The position numbers and the translations under genes are program-made. The notes beneath the pieces were generated by a model that had not been told where the DNA came from, searched no databases, and worked only from the letters and a program-made list of their open reading frames with translations. DNA of 64,000 bases from Desulfovibrio porci (GTDB taxonomy: Bacteria; Desulfobacterota; Desulfovibrionia; Desulfovibrionales; Desulfovibrionaceae): positions 124,001 to 188,000 of the forward strand of contig NZ_VUMH01000005.1 in assembly GCF_009696265.1 (NCBI RefSeq). The letters are read 5' to 3'. Position 1 is the first letter of the stretch. Every line of letters starts with the position of its first letter. This document shows positions 18,539 to 29,000 of this stretch, in pieces.

Positions 18539-18570
18539 AAAAGGCCGGGGCATATCGCACCCGGCCTTTT
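18539..18570. terminator. Bidirectional terminator between symporter and TRAP operons
   Basis: AAAAGGCCGGG pairs perfectly with CCCGGCCTTTT (11 bp, 10-base loop). The A/T arms supply a U-tract on both strands, which suits the two convergent genes. Confidence 0.85.
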
Positions 18571-18610
18571 CTGTTATGTGCCGCCTGTCGGGCGGTTATT
18601 TCGAGAAGCC

Positions 18611-20716
18611 CTACGCCGCGCTCGGCTCGACCGCAAGCGGCCGCTTGGGGCCTTCCTTGAAGATTTTCTGCAGCACATAGGCCGCCGCCATCAGGCTGAG
18701 ACCGATGATGTCCGTCATCAGCCCCGGCGTAATCAGGGTGATGGCCGCGCCCACCAGCAGCAGACGTTCCCAGAGGAAAAGATCGCGCAGCCAGTAGCCC
18801 ACACTGGCGAAGGAAAGCGAGGCAATGCCCACGGCCGCGGTGCAGACGATGAAGACGATTTCCATGTTGCTGGCGCCGATCATCAGCAGGCCCGGATTGT
18901 AGCAGAAGATGTAGGGAATCAAAAAGCCCGCCAGCGCCAGCTTGACGGCCATGAAGCCCGTGGCGTTGGGTTCCGATCTGGCGATGCCCGCCGCCGCGTA
19001 GGCGGCCAGGGCCACCGGCGGAGTCAGGTCGGCCAGAATGCCGAAGTACATGATGAAGAGATGCGCGGCCAGTTGGGGGACGTGGAAAGTCTGGATGGCC
19101 GGGGCCGCGATGGTGGCCAGCACGATGTACTTGGCTGTTGTGGGCAGCCCCATGCCCAGCACAATGGACGCCAGCATGGTGAAAAACAGCGTCAGGGCGA
19201 AGCTGCCGGCGGAAAGGGTCAGGATGGCGTTGGCCAGCTTAAGGCCCACGCCGGTCAGGGTCACCACACCGATGACAAAGCCTGTGCAGGCGCAGGCCGC
19301 GGCTACGCCCAGGGCCAGACGGCCGCCGTTTTCCATGGCCAGAAGAATATCCTTGAGGGCCAGGCGGTTGCACGAGGCAAGCGAATGCCCGACTGTCATG
19401 CCGCTGGAGCTGGCTCCGGCCCAGGCCTTCCAGTTGTTGGCCACCAGAGAGATGACCACTGTGGCCAGGATGCAGTAATAGGCCGACTTGAGCGGCGTGT
19501 AGCCCTGAATGAGCAGATAAATGAGCACGAAAATAGGGATGAGCAGATAGCCGCCCTGGCGCAGCACGAACCAGGCGCGCGGCAGGCGTTCCTTGGGAAT
19601 GCCCTTGAGGCCCAGACGCTTGGCTTCCATGTGGACCATGAAGCCCACAGCCAAATAGTACAGCAAGGCCGGAATCAGCGCGGCCTTGGCGATTTCCACA
19701 TAACCCACGCCCAGAAACTGCGCCATGATGAAGGCCGCAGCGCCCATGATCGGGGGCATGATCTGGCCGCCCGTGGAGGAGGCGGCTTCCACCGCGCCGG
19801 CAAAGGCTCCCCGGTAGCCCACGCTCTTCATCAGCGGAATGGTGAAGGTGCCGGTGGACACGGTATTGGCCACGGAGGAACCGGAAATGGTGCCGAAAAA
19901 GCCGCTGGCCAGCACGGCCACCTTGGCCGGACCGCCCACAAAGCGACCGGCCGCGGCCAGGGCCAGGTCAATGAAGAACTTGCCCAGACCCGTGCTGTGC
20001 AGAAACGCGCCGAACAAAATGAACAGAAAGACAAAGGAAGCCGAAACGCCCAGCGGCATGCCGAACAGGCCTTCCGTGGTCAGATACATATGGCCCACGA
20101 TGCGCTTGAGCGAGAAGCCCGGGTGTCCCATCATGCCCGGAATCAGATTGCCGAATTTTGCGTAGAGCAGAAAACAGATGGCCACCAGGGTAATGGGCAG
20201 CCCCACGATGCGCCGCGTCGCTTCCAACACCAGCAGAATGGCGGCGCAACCGAAGAAGAAATCCATTTCGGTGGGCGGCCCGGCATCCAGTACGATCACA
20301 TCGTAATTCCAGACGATGTAGCCGCAGACGGCAGCTCCGGCGGCGGCCAGCAGCACGTCGTACCAGGCGAGCTTATGTTTGCTGCCCGTGGCCCGCGCCG
20401 GATAGAGCAGGTAAATCAGCACGAGCACAAAGCCCAAGTGCACGGCCCGCTGGATTTGCGGCGGGTACGCGCCGGTGGCCGCCGTGAAAAGATGAAAGCC
20501 CGAAAAGGCGATGCAGACCACGCGGATGAAAACTTCCAGCCAGCCTTTGAATGTTCGGTAGGCCGATTCCTTATCGTACTTGGCCACGATTTCTGAGACG
20601 TCGACTGTGCCCTGCACCTTTTCGACCGTCGCGGAATCCAGCTTTTCCACCTCTTCCAGGGCAAAACCGCCGGATCCCTCCTGTTCAATAACTTTCATCC
20701 GCTCTTTGTGGCTCAT
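18611..20716 (-). CDS. TRAP transporter permease, fused 4TM/12TM subunits (TAXI type)
   Basis: About 701 residues. After a ~75-residue cytosolic N terminus the small (DctQ-like) membrane part and the large (DctM-like) part are fused into one chain. The large part carries NTVSTGTFTIPLMKSVGYRG, STGGQIMPPIMGAAAFIMA and LGMGLPTTAKYIV, hallmarks of the TRAP large subunit and of the fused TAXI subfamily. It imports an organic anion with sodium or protons using the adjacent binding protein. The frame opens with TTG at 20731; ATG 20716 has GAGG upstream. Last gene of the operon SBP–DUF1850–permease. Confidence 0.9.
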   Translation of the reverse strand: MSHKERMKVIEQEGSGGFALEEVEKLDSATVEKVQGTVDVSEIVAKYDKESAYRTFKGWLEVFIRVVCIAFSGFHLFTAATGAYPPQIQRAVHLGFVLVLIYLLYPARATGSKHKLAWYDVLLAAAGAAVCGYIVWNYDVIVLDAGPPTEMDFFFGCAAILLVLEATRRIVGLPITLVAICFLLYAKFGNLIPGMMGHPGFSLKRIVGHMYLTTEGLFGMPLGVSASFVFLFILFGAFLHSTGLGKFFIDLALAAAGRFVGGPAKVAVLASGFFGTISGSSVANTVSTGTFTIPLMKSVGYRGAFAGAVEAASSTGGQIMPPIMGAAAFIMAQFLGVGYVEIAKAALIPALLYYLAVGFMVHMEAKRLGLKGIPKERLPRAWFVLRQGGYLLIPIFVLIYLLIQGYTPLKSAYYCILATVVISLVANNWKAWAGASSSGMTVGHSLASCNRLALKDILLAMENGGRLALGVAAACACTGFVIGVVTLTGVGLKLANAILTLSAGSFALTLFFTMLASIVLGMGLPTTAKYIVLATIAAPAIQTFHVPQLAAHLFIMYFGILADLTPPVALAAYAAAGIARSEPNATGFMAVKLALAGFLIPYIFCYNPGLLMIGASNMEIVFIVCTAAVGIASLSFASVGYWLRDLFLWERLLLVGAAITLITPGLMTDIIGLSLMAAAYVLQKIFKEGPKRPLAVEPSAA

Positions 20717-20776
20717 CCCTACCTGCCTCAAAACTAAACGTTGTCATATGCTGCGGCGCGCTTTGCCCCGTTCCGT

Positions 20777-21361
20777 TCAACGGGCCGCCGCATCCGTGCG
20801 GACACGCGACGCCAGCGTAAAGGTGACGGCGCTGCCCGGCGGCGCCAGCGTGGCCAGAGGAATCTCACGCGCGTTCCCTTGCGCCGGTTCCCCGTCAGCC
20901 GCGCCCTCCCGCGGCAAAAGCAGCGTATGCCGCGCAATGCGCCCCACGCGTACATCAAAAGAAGGCAGCGCCTTATGGTAGCCGCTGATCACAATGTGCC
21001 CGTCGCCGGTGGACATGGTCTGTCCCGGTCCGGGATTGTGCGGCAGGCCCGCCCCAAAATCCTGATAAACCGTTTTTTCCAGAAAAATCATGCCCCGGCT
21101 GACGCGAAACCAGTCTTCCACCGGGCTTTTGGCCACAGAATGGATATAACGGATGCCGAAGGCCAGCCCATCACGGGCCGGGCAGGAAAACAACACCACG
21201 CCGTCGGCATTTTTCAGCACCAGTCGGCCGTCCGTGTTCCCCCACTCGGCGGGTCCGCCCGGCGCTTCAGGAGAAGCAGCCCGCGCCGTTCCCGCCCAGA
21301 ACAGCATGCAGAGGCACAGCAAACCCGCCGGCATGTACATAAAATTTTTCAGCATGCCCAT
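20777..21361 (-). CDS. DUF1850 domain protein of a TAXI-TRAP system
   Basis: About 194 residues beginning with a signal peptide/anchor (MGMLKNFMYMPAGLLCLCML...ARA). The mature part has IRYIHSVAKSPVEDWF, the DUF1850 signature, and FDVRVGRIARHTLLLP towards the end. DUF1850 genes are regularly found inside TAXI-type TRAP loci; their role is unknown. The start could be the ATG at 21361 or at 21355; the frame runs upstream to 21454 but that part is GC-rich hairpin sequence. It lies between the binding-protein and permease genes. Confidence 0.8.
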   Translation of the reverse strand: MGMLKNFMYMPAGLLCLCMLFWAGTARAASPEAPGGPAEWGNTDGRLVLKNADGVVLFSCPARDGLAFGIRYIHSVAKSPVEDWFRVSRGMIFLEKTVYQDFGAGLPHNPGPGQTMSTGDGHIVISGYHKALPSFDVRVGRIARHTLLLPREGAADGEPAQGNAREIPLATLAPPGSAVTFTLASRVRTDAAAR

Positions 21362-21376
21362 TTCCGCCCGCAGGCC

Positions 21377-21452
21377 GGTCCGGGCGGGAGATCGCCCCCG
21401 CCCGGACCGTATTGCCTGAAACGAGACAGGGCGAGGGAAAGGCCCCTCGCCC
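21377..21452 (-). repeat. Two tandem intercistronic hairpins in the TRAP operon
   Basis: Hairpin one: GGTCCGGGCGGG (21377–21388) with CCCGCCCGGACC (21397–21408), 12 perfect pairs. Hairpin two: GGGCGAGGG (21429–21437) with CCCTCGCCC (21444–21452), 9 pairs. Both fall between the binding-protein stop and the DUF1850 start and lack a U-tract. They may protect or partly terminate the upstream message so that the binding protein is made in excess. Confidence 0.6.
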
Positions 21453-21458
21453 ACAGTA

Positions 21459-22409
21459 TTACTTCAACGCGCCTTTTTCCTTGAGGTATTTGGCCGCACC
21501 GGGGTGGAAGGGAATGGTCACGCCGTCGACAGCGTGCTGGAGCGAAATTTCCGCGCCCTTGTTGTGCGCCTTGGCCACATCATCAAGGTTTTCAAACAGG
21601 GTCTTGGTCAGGGTGTAGGCCACGTCGTCGGGCATATTTTTGTTGGCCACCAGAATAGCCTGCACCGAAAGCGTGGGCACGTCCTTTTCCTGGCCCTTGT
21701 AGGTCTTGGCCGGGATGGCGTCCTTCACCAGATAGGGGAACCTGGCCACGATTTCATCGGCCTTGGCGCCGTCCAGGGGCACAAAAACCACTTCCTGCGC
21801 CGTGGTGATATCCTGAATGGCGGGATTCGGCGTACCGATGGTGAAGACAAAACCGTCCAGTTGGCGGTCCTTGAACTGGTCGGCTGTTTCGCCGTAAGGC
21901 AGGAAGATGGGTTCCAGATTCTTGTAATTCAGGCCGTAGAAGCCGAAGAGCTGACGGCAGTTCACTTCATTGCCGCTGCCGCGCGCGCCCACGGAAACCT
22001 TCTTGCCCTTGAAGTCCTCCAGCTTGGTCACCCCGCTGTCCTTACTGGCTACCACATGCAGATATTCGGGATACAGGCGGGCGATGGCGCGCACATCCCC
22101 CAGCTTGGTGCGGAAGGGGGCCTTGCCGTTGAAGGCCGCGTCGGCCACGTCATTCTGCACAATGGCAAAATCCACATCCCCGGCTTCCACCAAGCGCATG
22201 TTTTCGCCCGAAGCGCCCGTGGCCTGGGCGGTGATGGACAGCGCGCCGTTGCTTTTGGTGGTGAGCACCTGACCAATGGCGCCGCCTAGGGGGAAGTAAA
22301 CTCCGGAGGTGCCGCCGGTGGCCAGAGTCAGACGTTTGGCGTCGGCAAAAGCCGTGGCGGCGGCCAGAATCAAGGCGCCGGCCAGAATAAGGCTGAAAAT
22401 TTTTTTCAT
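21459..22409 (-). CDS. TAXI family TRAP transporter solute-binding protein
   Basis: 316 residues with a clear signal peptide (MKKIFSLILAGALILAAATAFA). The mature protein starts KRLTLATGGTSGVYFPLGGAI, the family signature, followed by GASGENMRLVEAGDVDFAIVQNDVA and KVSVGARGSGNEVNC. It binds the substrate in the periplasm and delivers it to the fused permease. AAGGAG lies 10 bases before the ATG. First gene of its operon. The ligand is not evident; characterised TAXI proteins bind glutamate or related acids. Confidence 0.93.
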   Translation of the reverse strand: MKKIFSLILAGALILAAATAFADAKRLTLATGGTSGVYFPLGGAIGQVLTTKSNGALSITAQATGASGENMRLVEAGDVDFAIVQNDVADAAFNGKAPFRTKLGDVRAIARLYPEYLHVVASKDSGVTKLEDFKGKKVSVGARGSGNEVNCRQLFGFYGLNYKNLEPIFLPYGETADQFKDRQLDGFVFTIGTPNPAIQDITTAQEVVFVPLDGAKADEIVARFPYLVKDAIPAKTYKGQEKDVPTLSVQAILVANKNMPDDVAYTLTKTLFENLDDVAKAHNKGAEISLQHAVDGVTIPFHPGAAKYLKEKGALK

Positions 22410-22718
22410 CTGGGGATACTCCTTGAACAGGGTTGGCCCGTCAGACGGACAGAGCGCACCTGATGCGTCCGCCGTGCGCCACGGGCATAAAACCGGTGGG
22501 AACTCTTTTTCTTGTAGCGCATGGAGACGTTAAAAGCAAATCCGGGGCGCTCCGCCGCGCCCGGACCGGCCGCTCCGCCGGACAAAATGCCGAACGTGAG
22601 GCACGGGAATAGGACAGTGCGACCCGGTGGCGGATTGCCGCTTGCCGTTTGCCATTGCTTTGCACTAAAATGAAAAAATACGTGGGGATTTCATAACCGC
22701 ATCCGAGGAGGCAGTTCC
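22410..22718. promoter_or_regulatory. Divergent intergenic region, TRAP operon / Srf-type cluster
   Basis: This 309-base gap separates the TRAP binding-protein gene from the first gene of the Srf-type cluster. It has GC-rich, partly self-complementary sequence in the middle (around 22545–22600) and an A/T-rich part (22660–22690) close to the lipoprotein gene, where its promoter should lie. I see no gene and no confident promoter motif. Confidence 0.4.
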
Positions 22719-23540
22719 ATGCGACATCGTGTTTTCCTTCCGGGCCTGGCGCTGCTCCTGGCGGCTGGCCTGCTGTTCGGCGGCTGCACCAGCAAATACG
22801 GCGCGCAGAAGACCAGGGTCAATTATTACCCGCAGTGCTACCAGCCTGTGGCCCAACTGCGGCAGGATGAAAACAGCACCGGCACCAGCACAGCTGTGGG
22901 CGCTACGGGCGGCGCCCTGCTCGGCGCGCTGATCGGCGGCCTTGCCACCGGCAAGGTGGAAGGCGCGGTGGCCGGCGCGGCAGTGGGCGGCGTCTCCGGC
23001 GCGGTGGCCGGCAATATTTACGGCAAATCCCAGGCGCGGGACCGCGACGCCGCCTACCTGCAGGCTTATTCCCGCCAGTTGGGCTCCGAGGCGGCCAGCA
23101 TGAACCGGGCCACAGCCGCGGCCAAGGTGGCGTCCAAATGCTATGACGAACAGTTTCAACTGGCGGCCAACCAGTTCAAGGCCGGACAGATCTCCCGCCT
23201 GGATTTCCAGAATCGTTACAATGAAATCCGTAGCGGCCTGGAGGAGACGTCCTTTATTCTGAACAGCACCGCCACGACCATGGCCGAAAAGGACAGCGAA
23301 TACCAGCAGGCTCTGGCCGAGCAGTACACCGCCGCCCAACCGGCTTCGGCCAAGCGCGCCCCTGCGGGCGAAAGCGGCAGGCGCACCGCCGCCCGGAAGG
23401 CCCCGGCCTCAAGCCAGAGCACGGTTACGGCCCAGGCCGAACAGTGGAAAACCTCCCGCGAGGAGCTGGAAAATACCCGCCAGGATGTGGATTCGCGCCT
23501 GAACGCCTATCAGCAGACTGTGGACAACCTTTTGATCTGA
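22719..23540 (+). CDS. Glycine-zipper outer-membrane-type lipoprotein
   Basis: 273 residues. The signal peptide ends in a lipobox (LLFGGC, Cys at about residue 22), so it is a lipoprotein. Residues ~50–90 are a glycine zipper (GATGGALLGALIGGLATGKV and continuing) like that of SlyB/OmpA-linked lipoproteins. The rest is helical, with a Gln/Glu-rich coiled-coil end (EELENTRQDVDSRLNAYQQT). A strong RBS (GAGGAGG) precedes the ATG. It heads the Srf-type cluster, with 96 bases to the protease gene, and could anchor the system at the outer membrane. That role is inferred. Confidence 0.75.
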   Translation: MRHRVFLPGLALLLAAGLLFGGCTSKYGAQKTRVNYYPQCYQPVAQLRQDENSTGTSTAVGATGGALLGALIGGLATGKVEGAVAGAAVGGVSGAVAGNIYGKSQARDRDAAYLQAYSRQLGSEAASMNRATAAAKVASKCYDEQFQLAANQFKAGQISRLDFQNRYNEIRSGLEETSFILNSTATTMAEKDSEYQQALAEQYTAAQPASAKRAPAGESGRRTAARKAPASSQSTVTAQAEQWKTSREELENTRQDVDSRLNAYQQTVDNLLI

Positions 23541-23636
23541 ATGATCTGAACCGCGCGCCCGCCCCCGCCTTGCTTTCCGCTTGCGGGGCGGGCCGCGTTT
23601 TGCCCCGCCCGGGGTGTGTGAAAGCGGAGCTTGCGC

Positions 23637-24773
23637 ATGACAGACGGCGAAAACACCACTTCCGGTTCCTCCACCGGCGCGACCTCTCCGGCGGAAAGCG
23701 CCGGGACCCTGTCGCCGCCCGCGGCGGTTCCCTGGTATCGAAGACCCTGGTTCTGGGGCCTGCTGCTTTTCCTCTGCCTGCTCCTGCTGGCGGCCTGGCT
23801 GGTCTGGAAGGAGTGGCAGGCCGCGGAATCCCGCCGCGCGTCCCTTGAGCGGCAGACGGCCGAGGCCCGGCAAAACAACCAGGCCCGCGAAGCTTTTCTG
23901 CTACGGTTGCGCCTGCTGCTGGAAAAAGAACCCTGCGACATCCAGCGGGAACTGGACACAATGACGCCTCCTGACGGCGTGGTCTGGCCGCCGCTGCCCG
24001 TGGCTCCAGGCCAGTCCCCCGCCGACGCGGCGGAAGCGCCCGCCGTCCGGACGCCGCTCACCCCGCAAAGCGCGGCTGCCGCCCCGCCGACCAGTGTGGC
24101 CGAGCTTCTGGAACAGGGAACCGTGCTGATACTGGCCCAGAGAAAAGAAGGCCTTTCCATGGGTTCGGGCTTTTTTGTCGCGCCGGGCTATATCGTCACC
24201 AACGCCCATGTGGTGGGCGACGCCGGTCAGGCCATTGTCGTCAACAAGGCCACCAAGGGCCTGCTCACCGCCACGGTCCTGCGCACGACCCAATCCGGCG
24301 GGCGCGACTTCGCCGTTCTGCAGGTGCGGGGCGCGCCGCCGATCACGCCGCTCAAGCTGGCCGCCGACATCAAGCGCACCGAACGGGTCAGCGCCTGGGG
24401 TTTCCCCGGCGCTGTCACCGCTGACGATCCCAAATTCGCGGCCATGCTTCAGGGCAGCGCCACCGCCGCTCCGGAAGTGGTCTATACCGACGGCGCGGTG
24501 AGCGTCATCCTGCAACGCACGCCGCCGCTCATCGTGCATACGGCCACGGTTTCCCAAGGCAACAGCGGCGGGCCGCTGGTCAATGACAAGGGCGACGTGG
24601 TGGGCATCAACACCTTCATCAAACTGGATGACGAATCCTACCGCCAGTCCAGTCTGGCCATTGTCAGCGCCAGCCTGGCCGACTATCTGCGCTCCGTGGG
24701 GATTCCGTTCAGCCAGGCGGCCCCGGCCTCCCAGGCTCCGGCGGCTCAACCCGCCATGGGAGGCAAGCCATGA
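23637..24773 (+). CDS. Membrane-anchored trypsin-like (HtrA-type) serine protease
   Basis: 378 residues from ATG 23637 (the frame extends 6 bases to a TTG). A short Ser/Thr/Pro-rich cytosolic tail is followed by one membrane helix (about 38–57), a coiled stretch, a Pro/Ala linker and an S1-family protease domain. The catalytic triad is visible: His191 in TNAHVV, Asp224 in GRDFAVLQV and Ser310 in QGNSGGPL. There is no PDZ domain, unlike DegP. The orientation places the protease in the periplasm. Its stop overlaps the next ATG by four bases. Confidence 0.85.
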   Translation: MTDGENTTSGSSTGATSPAESAGTLSPPAAVPWYRRPWFWGLLLFLCLLLLAAWLVWKEWQAAESRRASLERQTAEARQNNQAREAFLLRLRLLLEKEPCDIQRELDTMTPPDGVVWPPLPVAPGQSPADAAEAPAVRTPLTPQSAAAAPPTSVAELLEQGTVLILAQRKEGLSMGSGFFVAPGYIVTNAHVVGDAGQAIVVNKATKGLLTATVLRTTQSGGRDFAVLQVRGAPPITPLKLAADIKRTERVSAWGFPGAVTADDPKFAAMLQGSATAAPEVVYTDGAVSVILQRTPPLIVHTATVSQGNSGGPLVNDKGDVVGINTFIKLDDESYRQSSLAIVSASLADYLRSVGIPFSQAAPASQAPAAQPAMGGKP

Positions 24774-26074
24774 GCGTGCGGATTGCCGTCAGCCTGCGCG
24801 GCCAAATGCGGGCTCTGGCCAGCCAGGGAATTTTCGCCACAGACTGCTACGCCCAGATCCGGGCCATTCTGCTCCAGAAACTGGGGCCAGAGCATGCAGC
24901 CCTGCTGGCCGAGCCGCAACACGACGCGGAAGGCCGCAATGTGGACTGGTACGCCGAGGGCCAGGGCGAAGCGCGGCCCCTCAAGGAATTGCCCGAGGCC
25001 GAGGCACAGGCCTTGTGCGCCAAAGCGGGCGGCCTGGCCAAAGACATCCTGGCCCTTTCCCGGTCCCTGACCGCCGACGCCCAGGCCCGGCAGGCCCTTT
25101 CGGGCCTTTTGCTGCAACTGGCCTTGCAGCATCCCTCCGACGACGATCTCTGGTCCCTTGACGGCAGACCCGTGCTGATCAACTGGGGCTTCGCGCCCGG
25201 CGCCGTGGGCGCGCAACCGCAGGACCTTTCCCGCCTGGGGGCCGCGCCCCCGCCTCCCGCGCCCGTAGCGGCCCCTGTTCTTCCGCCGACCCCGGGCCGA
25301 ACCGGCTGCCTGGCCTGGCTGTTGCCCCTTCTTCTGCTCCTGTTGCTGCTCTGGCTGCTGCTGGCGGCTCTGGGCATCCTGCCCTCGCCCCTGCCGTCTT
25401 CCTGCTTCAGGACGGACGACGCGGCTCTGGAAACCGAGAAAAACCGCGCCGCCCAACTGGATGACGAACTGGCCAGGCTTCGGCAACAGCTGCTGGATCG
25501 CGCGGCCCTCTGCAAGCCGGTGATCCCGCCGGTAGCGGCCAAAGAACCCGAGCAGCCGGTCAAGGAACCAAAGAAGGAACCGGAAGTGGTGGAGCCCTTC
25601 CTGGGGGAAACGCCGCCGGAGCCGGACAAACCCAAGGTTGAGAAACCCAGGCGGGAAAAGCCAAAAATCGAGCAGCCCAAGCCCGCGCCCAAAAAGAACG
25701 AGGATCTGAACATCCCTAGCGACGCGGCCAAGAAAAACGACCTTGCCTTTTTGGAAGGTTGCTGGACCAGCGAGACGGGTCTGTACTCGCATCCCTCCAA
25801 CGAGCCGATCATCGCCGAATACTGCTTCGACAAGAACGGCAAGGGCCGCCGTTTCGTGCGCGAGCGCAACGGCCAGGTTTGCAGCGGTTCGGCCGGCGCG
25901 CGCTTCCAGGGCAACCGCCTGCTCTTTGATTCCGATCCGGCCCGCTGCCCGCGCGGCGGCACCTATGTGCCCCAGAAGGTGGAATGCACGGGCAGCGAAC
26001 GCAGCACCCAGTGCAAAGGCAATGAGCTGGGCGGCTCCCGCCACAAGTGGGACGCCCGCTTCAGAAGGAAATAA
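24770..26074 (+). CDS. SrfA-like single-pass membrane protein
   Basis: 434 residues. A soluble N-terminal domain (1–150, with DGRPVLINWGF at 131–141) is followed by a Pro/Ala linker, one strongly hydrophobic helix (180–203), a coiled coil, a long Pro/Glu/Lys-rich spacer, and a C-terminal domain of ~95 residues with six cysteines (GCWTSETG, YCFDKNG, ARCPRGG). Cys-rich and beyond the spacer, that domain is probably periplasmic and disulfide-bonded. I call it SrfA-like because it directly precedes srfB and srfC and has the expected size; the sequence match is weaker than for SrfB and SrfC. Confidence 0.6.
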   Translation: MSVRIAVSLRGQMRALASQGIFATDCYAQIRAILLQKLGPEHAALLAEPQHDAEGRNVDWYAEGQGEARPLKELPEAEAQALCAKAGGLAKDILALSRSLTADAQARQALSGLLLQLALQHPSDDDLWSLDGRPVLINWGFAPGAVGAQPQDLSRLGAAPPPPAPVAAPVLPPTPGRTGCLAWLLPLLLLLLLLWLLLAALGILPSPLPSSCFRTDDAALETEKNRAAQLDDELARLRQQLLDRAALCKPVIPPVAAKEPEQPVKEPKKEPEVVEPFLGETPPEPDKPKVEKPRREKPKIEQPKPAPKKNEDLNIPSDAAKKNDLAFLEGCWTSETGLYSHPSNEPIIAEYCFDKNGKGRRFVRERNGQVCSGSAGARFQGNRLLFDSDPARCPRGGTYVPQKVECTGSERSTQCKGNELGGSRHKWDARFRRK

Positions 26075-26076
26075 GC

Positions 26077-29000
26077 ATGGACGCCATTCCCCGTTATCTC
26101 TCGCCGGTCAGCATCATCCCCGGCGGTTGCCCGCAGTTTCTGGATTTTTCCCTCTCCGAGGAGGTCATCCACCGCCTGCGCCGCTATTTCCGTGAGGAAA
26201 AAAAACAGGAGGGCGACGCCGGAGGCCGCTATACCCACTATCTGCGCTGCCTGGTGGAAACGGAAAACGGCTTTGTGGACCAGCTGACCGGCCAACCCTG
26301 CGACTATGACTATGACATGAACGCCCGCCGCGCTCTGGATGTCTGGGAAGGACACTGGCTGCCCGTCCCCTTCTTGCGCACCCTGGACCAGCTCTGGCCC
26401 GACGGCGGCAGACGTTTTGAATGCGGCCCCTCCAACTGGGCGCGGGCCATGGTCATGCGTTCCGAACAGCAGCCGGGCCAGTTGCGCGTGGTCCTGGCCT
26501 TTGACACCAATGTGGAGCCCCGCCCCGCAGAGGGCGAGGAATATCACGCCCTTTCACCGCAGGATGTGGCGGCCCACGGCCATTTCATGCTGGCCCATCA
26601 GGTGCGCGACAACTCCTGGTTTCTCAACGCCGCCTGGGTGGACGAATGGCTTTCCGGCATCTACAGCGCCTGGCGGCAGACCAGACACCACGGGCGCGGC
26701 TCCTGGCAGGAGGAAACACCCTACGTGCTGGAACATCTGGCCAGCTACCTGACCTGGCTGGAAACGGTACGCCTGGCGCTTGACGATCTGGCCGCCCAAG
26801 TCATCAATCCGGACCGTGACACCCCTGTGGACGTGGACCTGATTCTGGACATCGGCAATTCCCGAACCACGGGCATTCTGGTTGAAACCTTGCCCCAGCG
26901 CGTCACCAACCTCAACGACAGCTATCTGCTGGAGCTGCGCGACCTCAGCCGACCCGACCGGGTCTATGCCGAGCCGTTTGAAACCCGTGTTGAATTTGTG
27001 GACGCGGCTTTCGGCAATGACGCCCTTTCCCGCCGCTCGGGCCGCCAGAGCCCGGCCTTCGCCTGGCCCTCGGCCGTGCGCATCGGGCCGGAGGCCGCGC
27101 GTCTGGCTACCCAGGCCGTCTGCGCCGAAGGCACCACGGGCATGTCCAGCCCCAAGCGCTATCTCTGGGACGAGCGCCCCTGGCAGCAGAGCTGGCGCTA
27201 CAATACCGGCGGCAAAGCCGAACCCATGGTCAGCCGGGGGCTTTTCGCCCGCCAGCTCAATCCGCAGGGCACGCCCCTGGCCTGCTTTGACGATCCGCTG
27301 TTCAAAAAGAGTCCGGCCCTGCAAAGGCAGCAGGCCGAGCCCATTTTTGAATCCCTGTTCACCCGCTCGTCCCTGATGCTCTTCATGATGGGCGAAATTC
27401 TGACGCAGGCGCTGGTGACCATCAATTCTCCGGCCACCCGTGTCCGGCGGGAACTGCCCAACCTGCCCCGTCGGCTGCGGCGGCTGATCTTTACCGTGCC
27501 CACGGCCATGCCTGTGGCGGAAAAACGTATTTTCCGGCGTTGGGTGCTCTGGGCCGTGCGGGTAATCTGGGACGCGCTGGGCTGGGGCCAATGGTACCTG
27601 CCCCAGCAACAGAACAAGGGCCAGAGCGGAGATTACCGCCTGAGTCCACAGGTGCGTTGCGACTGGGACGAAGCCAGTTGCTCGCAGCTGGTCCTGCTCT
27701 ACAATGAGCTGGCCGTCAAACAGCACGGCGACGCCCACCACCTCTTCCGCCTGATGGGCAAACCACGCGCCTCCTGCGGCGATCATCCCTGTGTGCGGGT
27801 GGCTTCCATCGACATCGGCGGCGGCACCACGGATCTGTCCATTACCACCTATGAGCTGGCCAGCGGCGAAGGGGACACGGCCCGCATCGTGCCGCACACC
27901 GAATTCCGCGACGGTTTCAATATCGCCGGAGATGAAGTATTACGTGAAGTTGTGGCCAACCACGTGATTCCGGCCATCGGCGACGCCCTGGCCGCACAGG
28001 GTTTGAGCGAACCGCGCGGCCTGCTGGGCCAGTTGTTCGGGCGCGACGCCATCGGCATGTCCCAGGAAGAACGCAATACCCGCGTGCGTCTGGTGCGCCA
28101 GATCGCCGTGCCCGTGGCTCTGGGCCTGCTGGCCGCCTGCGAGAATCCGGATATGCGGGATGCGGGCTACAGTTGTGTTCTGGGTGATTTTTTCGAACCT
28201 GATCCCCTTGCCCCGGCGCAAGAGCACGCGGTTCCGGCTCTGGACGACAACACTCCCGCCGGTTTCAGCCCGGCGGCGCGCGCCCCCCGGCCTCAGGCCG
28301 CCATTTTACGCGCGGTGGAAACCCTGGTGCGCCGCGCGGCGCCCTTCATCCAGAACTTTAATATTCTGGATGTGCCCATCCAGGTGCGCCCGCGCGCCGT
28401 GGACGCCACCATCCGGGCCACGCTGGGGCCCACCCTGTCCGCGCTCTGCGAAATGGTGCATTTGTACGACAGCGACGTGCTGCTGCTTACGGGCCGCCCC
28501 AGCGCCTGGCAGGGCGTCATCGCGCCGGTGCTGGCCAAGCTGCCCGTGCCGCCGGACCGGATCATTCCCATGCGCCAGTACCATGTGGGCAGTTGGTATC
28601 CCTTTGCCGATGCCCTGGGCAGGATTACCGACCCCAAGACTACCGTGGTGGTGGGGGCTATTCTCTGCGCCCTGGCCGACGGACATCTGGAGGGTTTCTC
28701 CTTTGATTCCGGCGCGCTGCGCCTCACCTCCACGGCGCGCTATATCGGCGAGATGGACATCAACAGCCAGCTCAAGCGGCCCAAGGTCTGGTTCAGCGTG
28801 GACGTGGAAAGCAAAGAGGGCACGGAACAGAGCCGCCAGGTGGCCTTCAGCGGCCCGCTGTCCATCGGCTACCGCCAGTTGGACGCCGAGCGCTGGCCCA
28901 CCACACGCTACCATTTGCTGGCTTTCGCGGGCGAGGAGGCCCGCTCCCGCGCCTCGGGCCGCCTGCCCTATACTGTGGAAGTGCGCCTGCGCGTGGAAGA

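Noticed and set aside
18125..20596. An 823-codon open frame on the plus strand
   Set aside because: It is antisense to the TRAP permease, with low-complexity His/Gln/Gly composition and no recognisable motif.
22655..22685. A sigma-54-like promoter (TGCC…TTTGCA) before the lipoprotein gene
   Set aside because: The essential GG of the −24 element is not present; only the GC of −12 fits.
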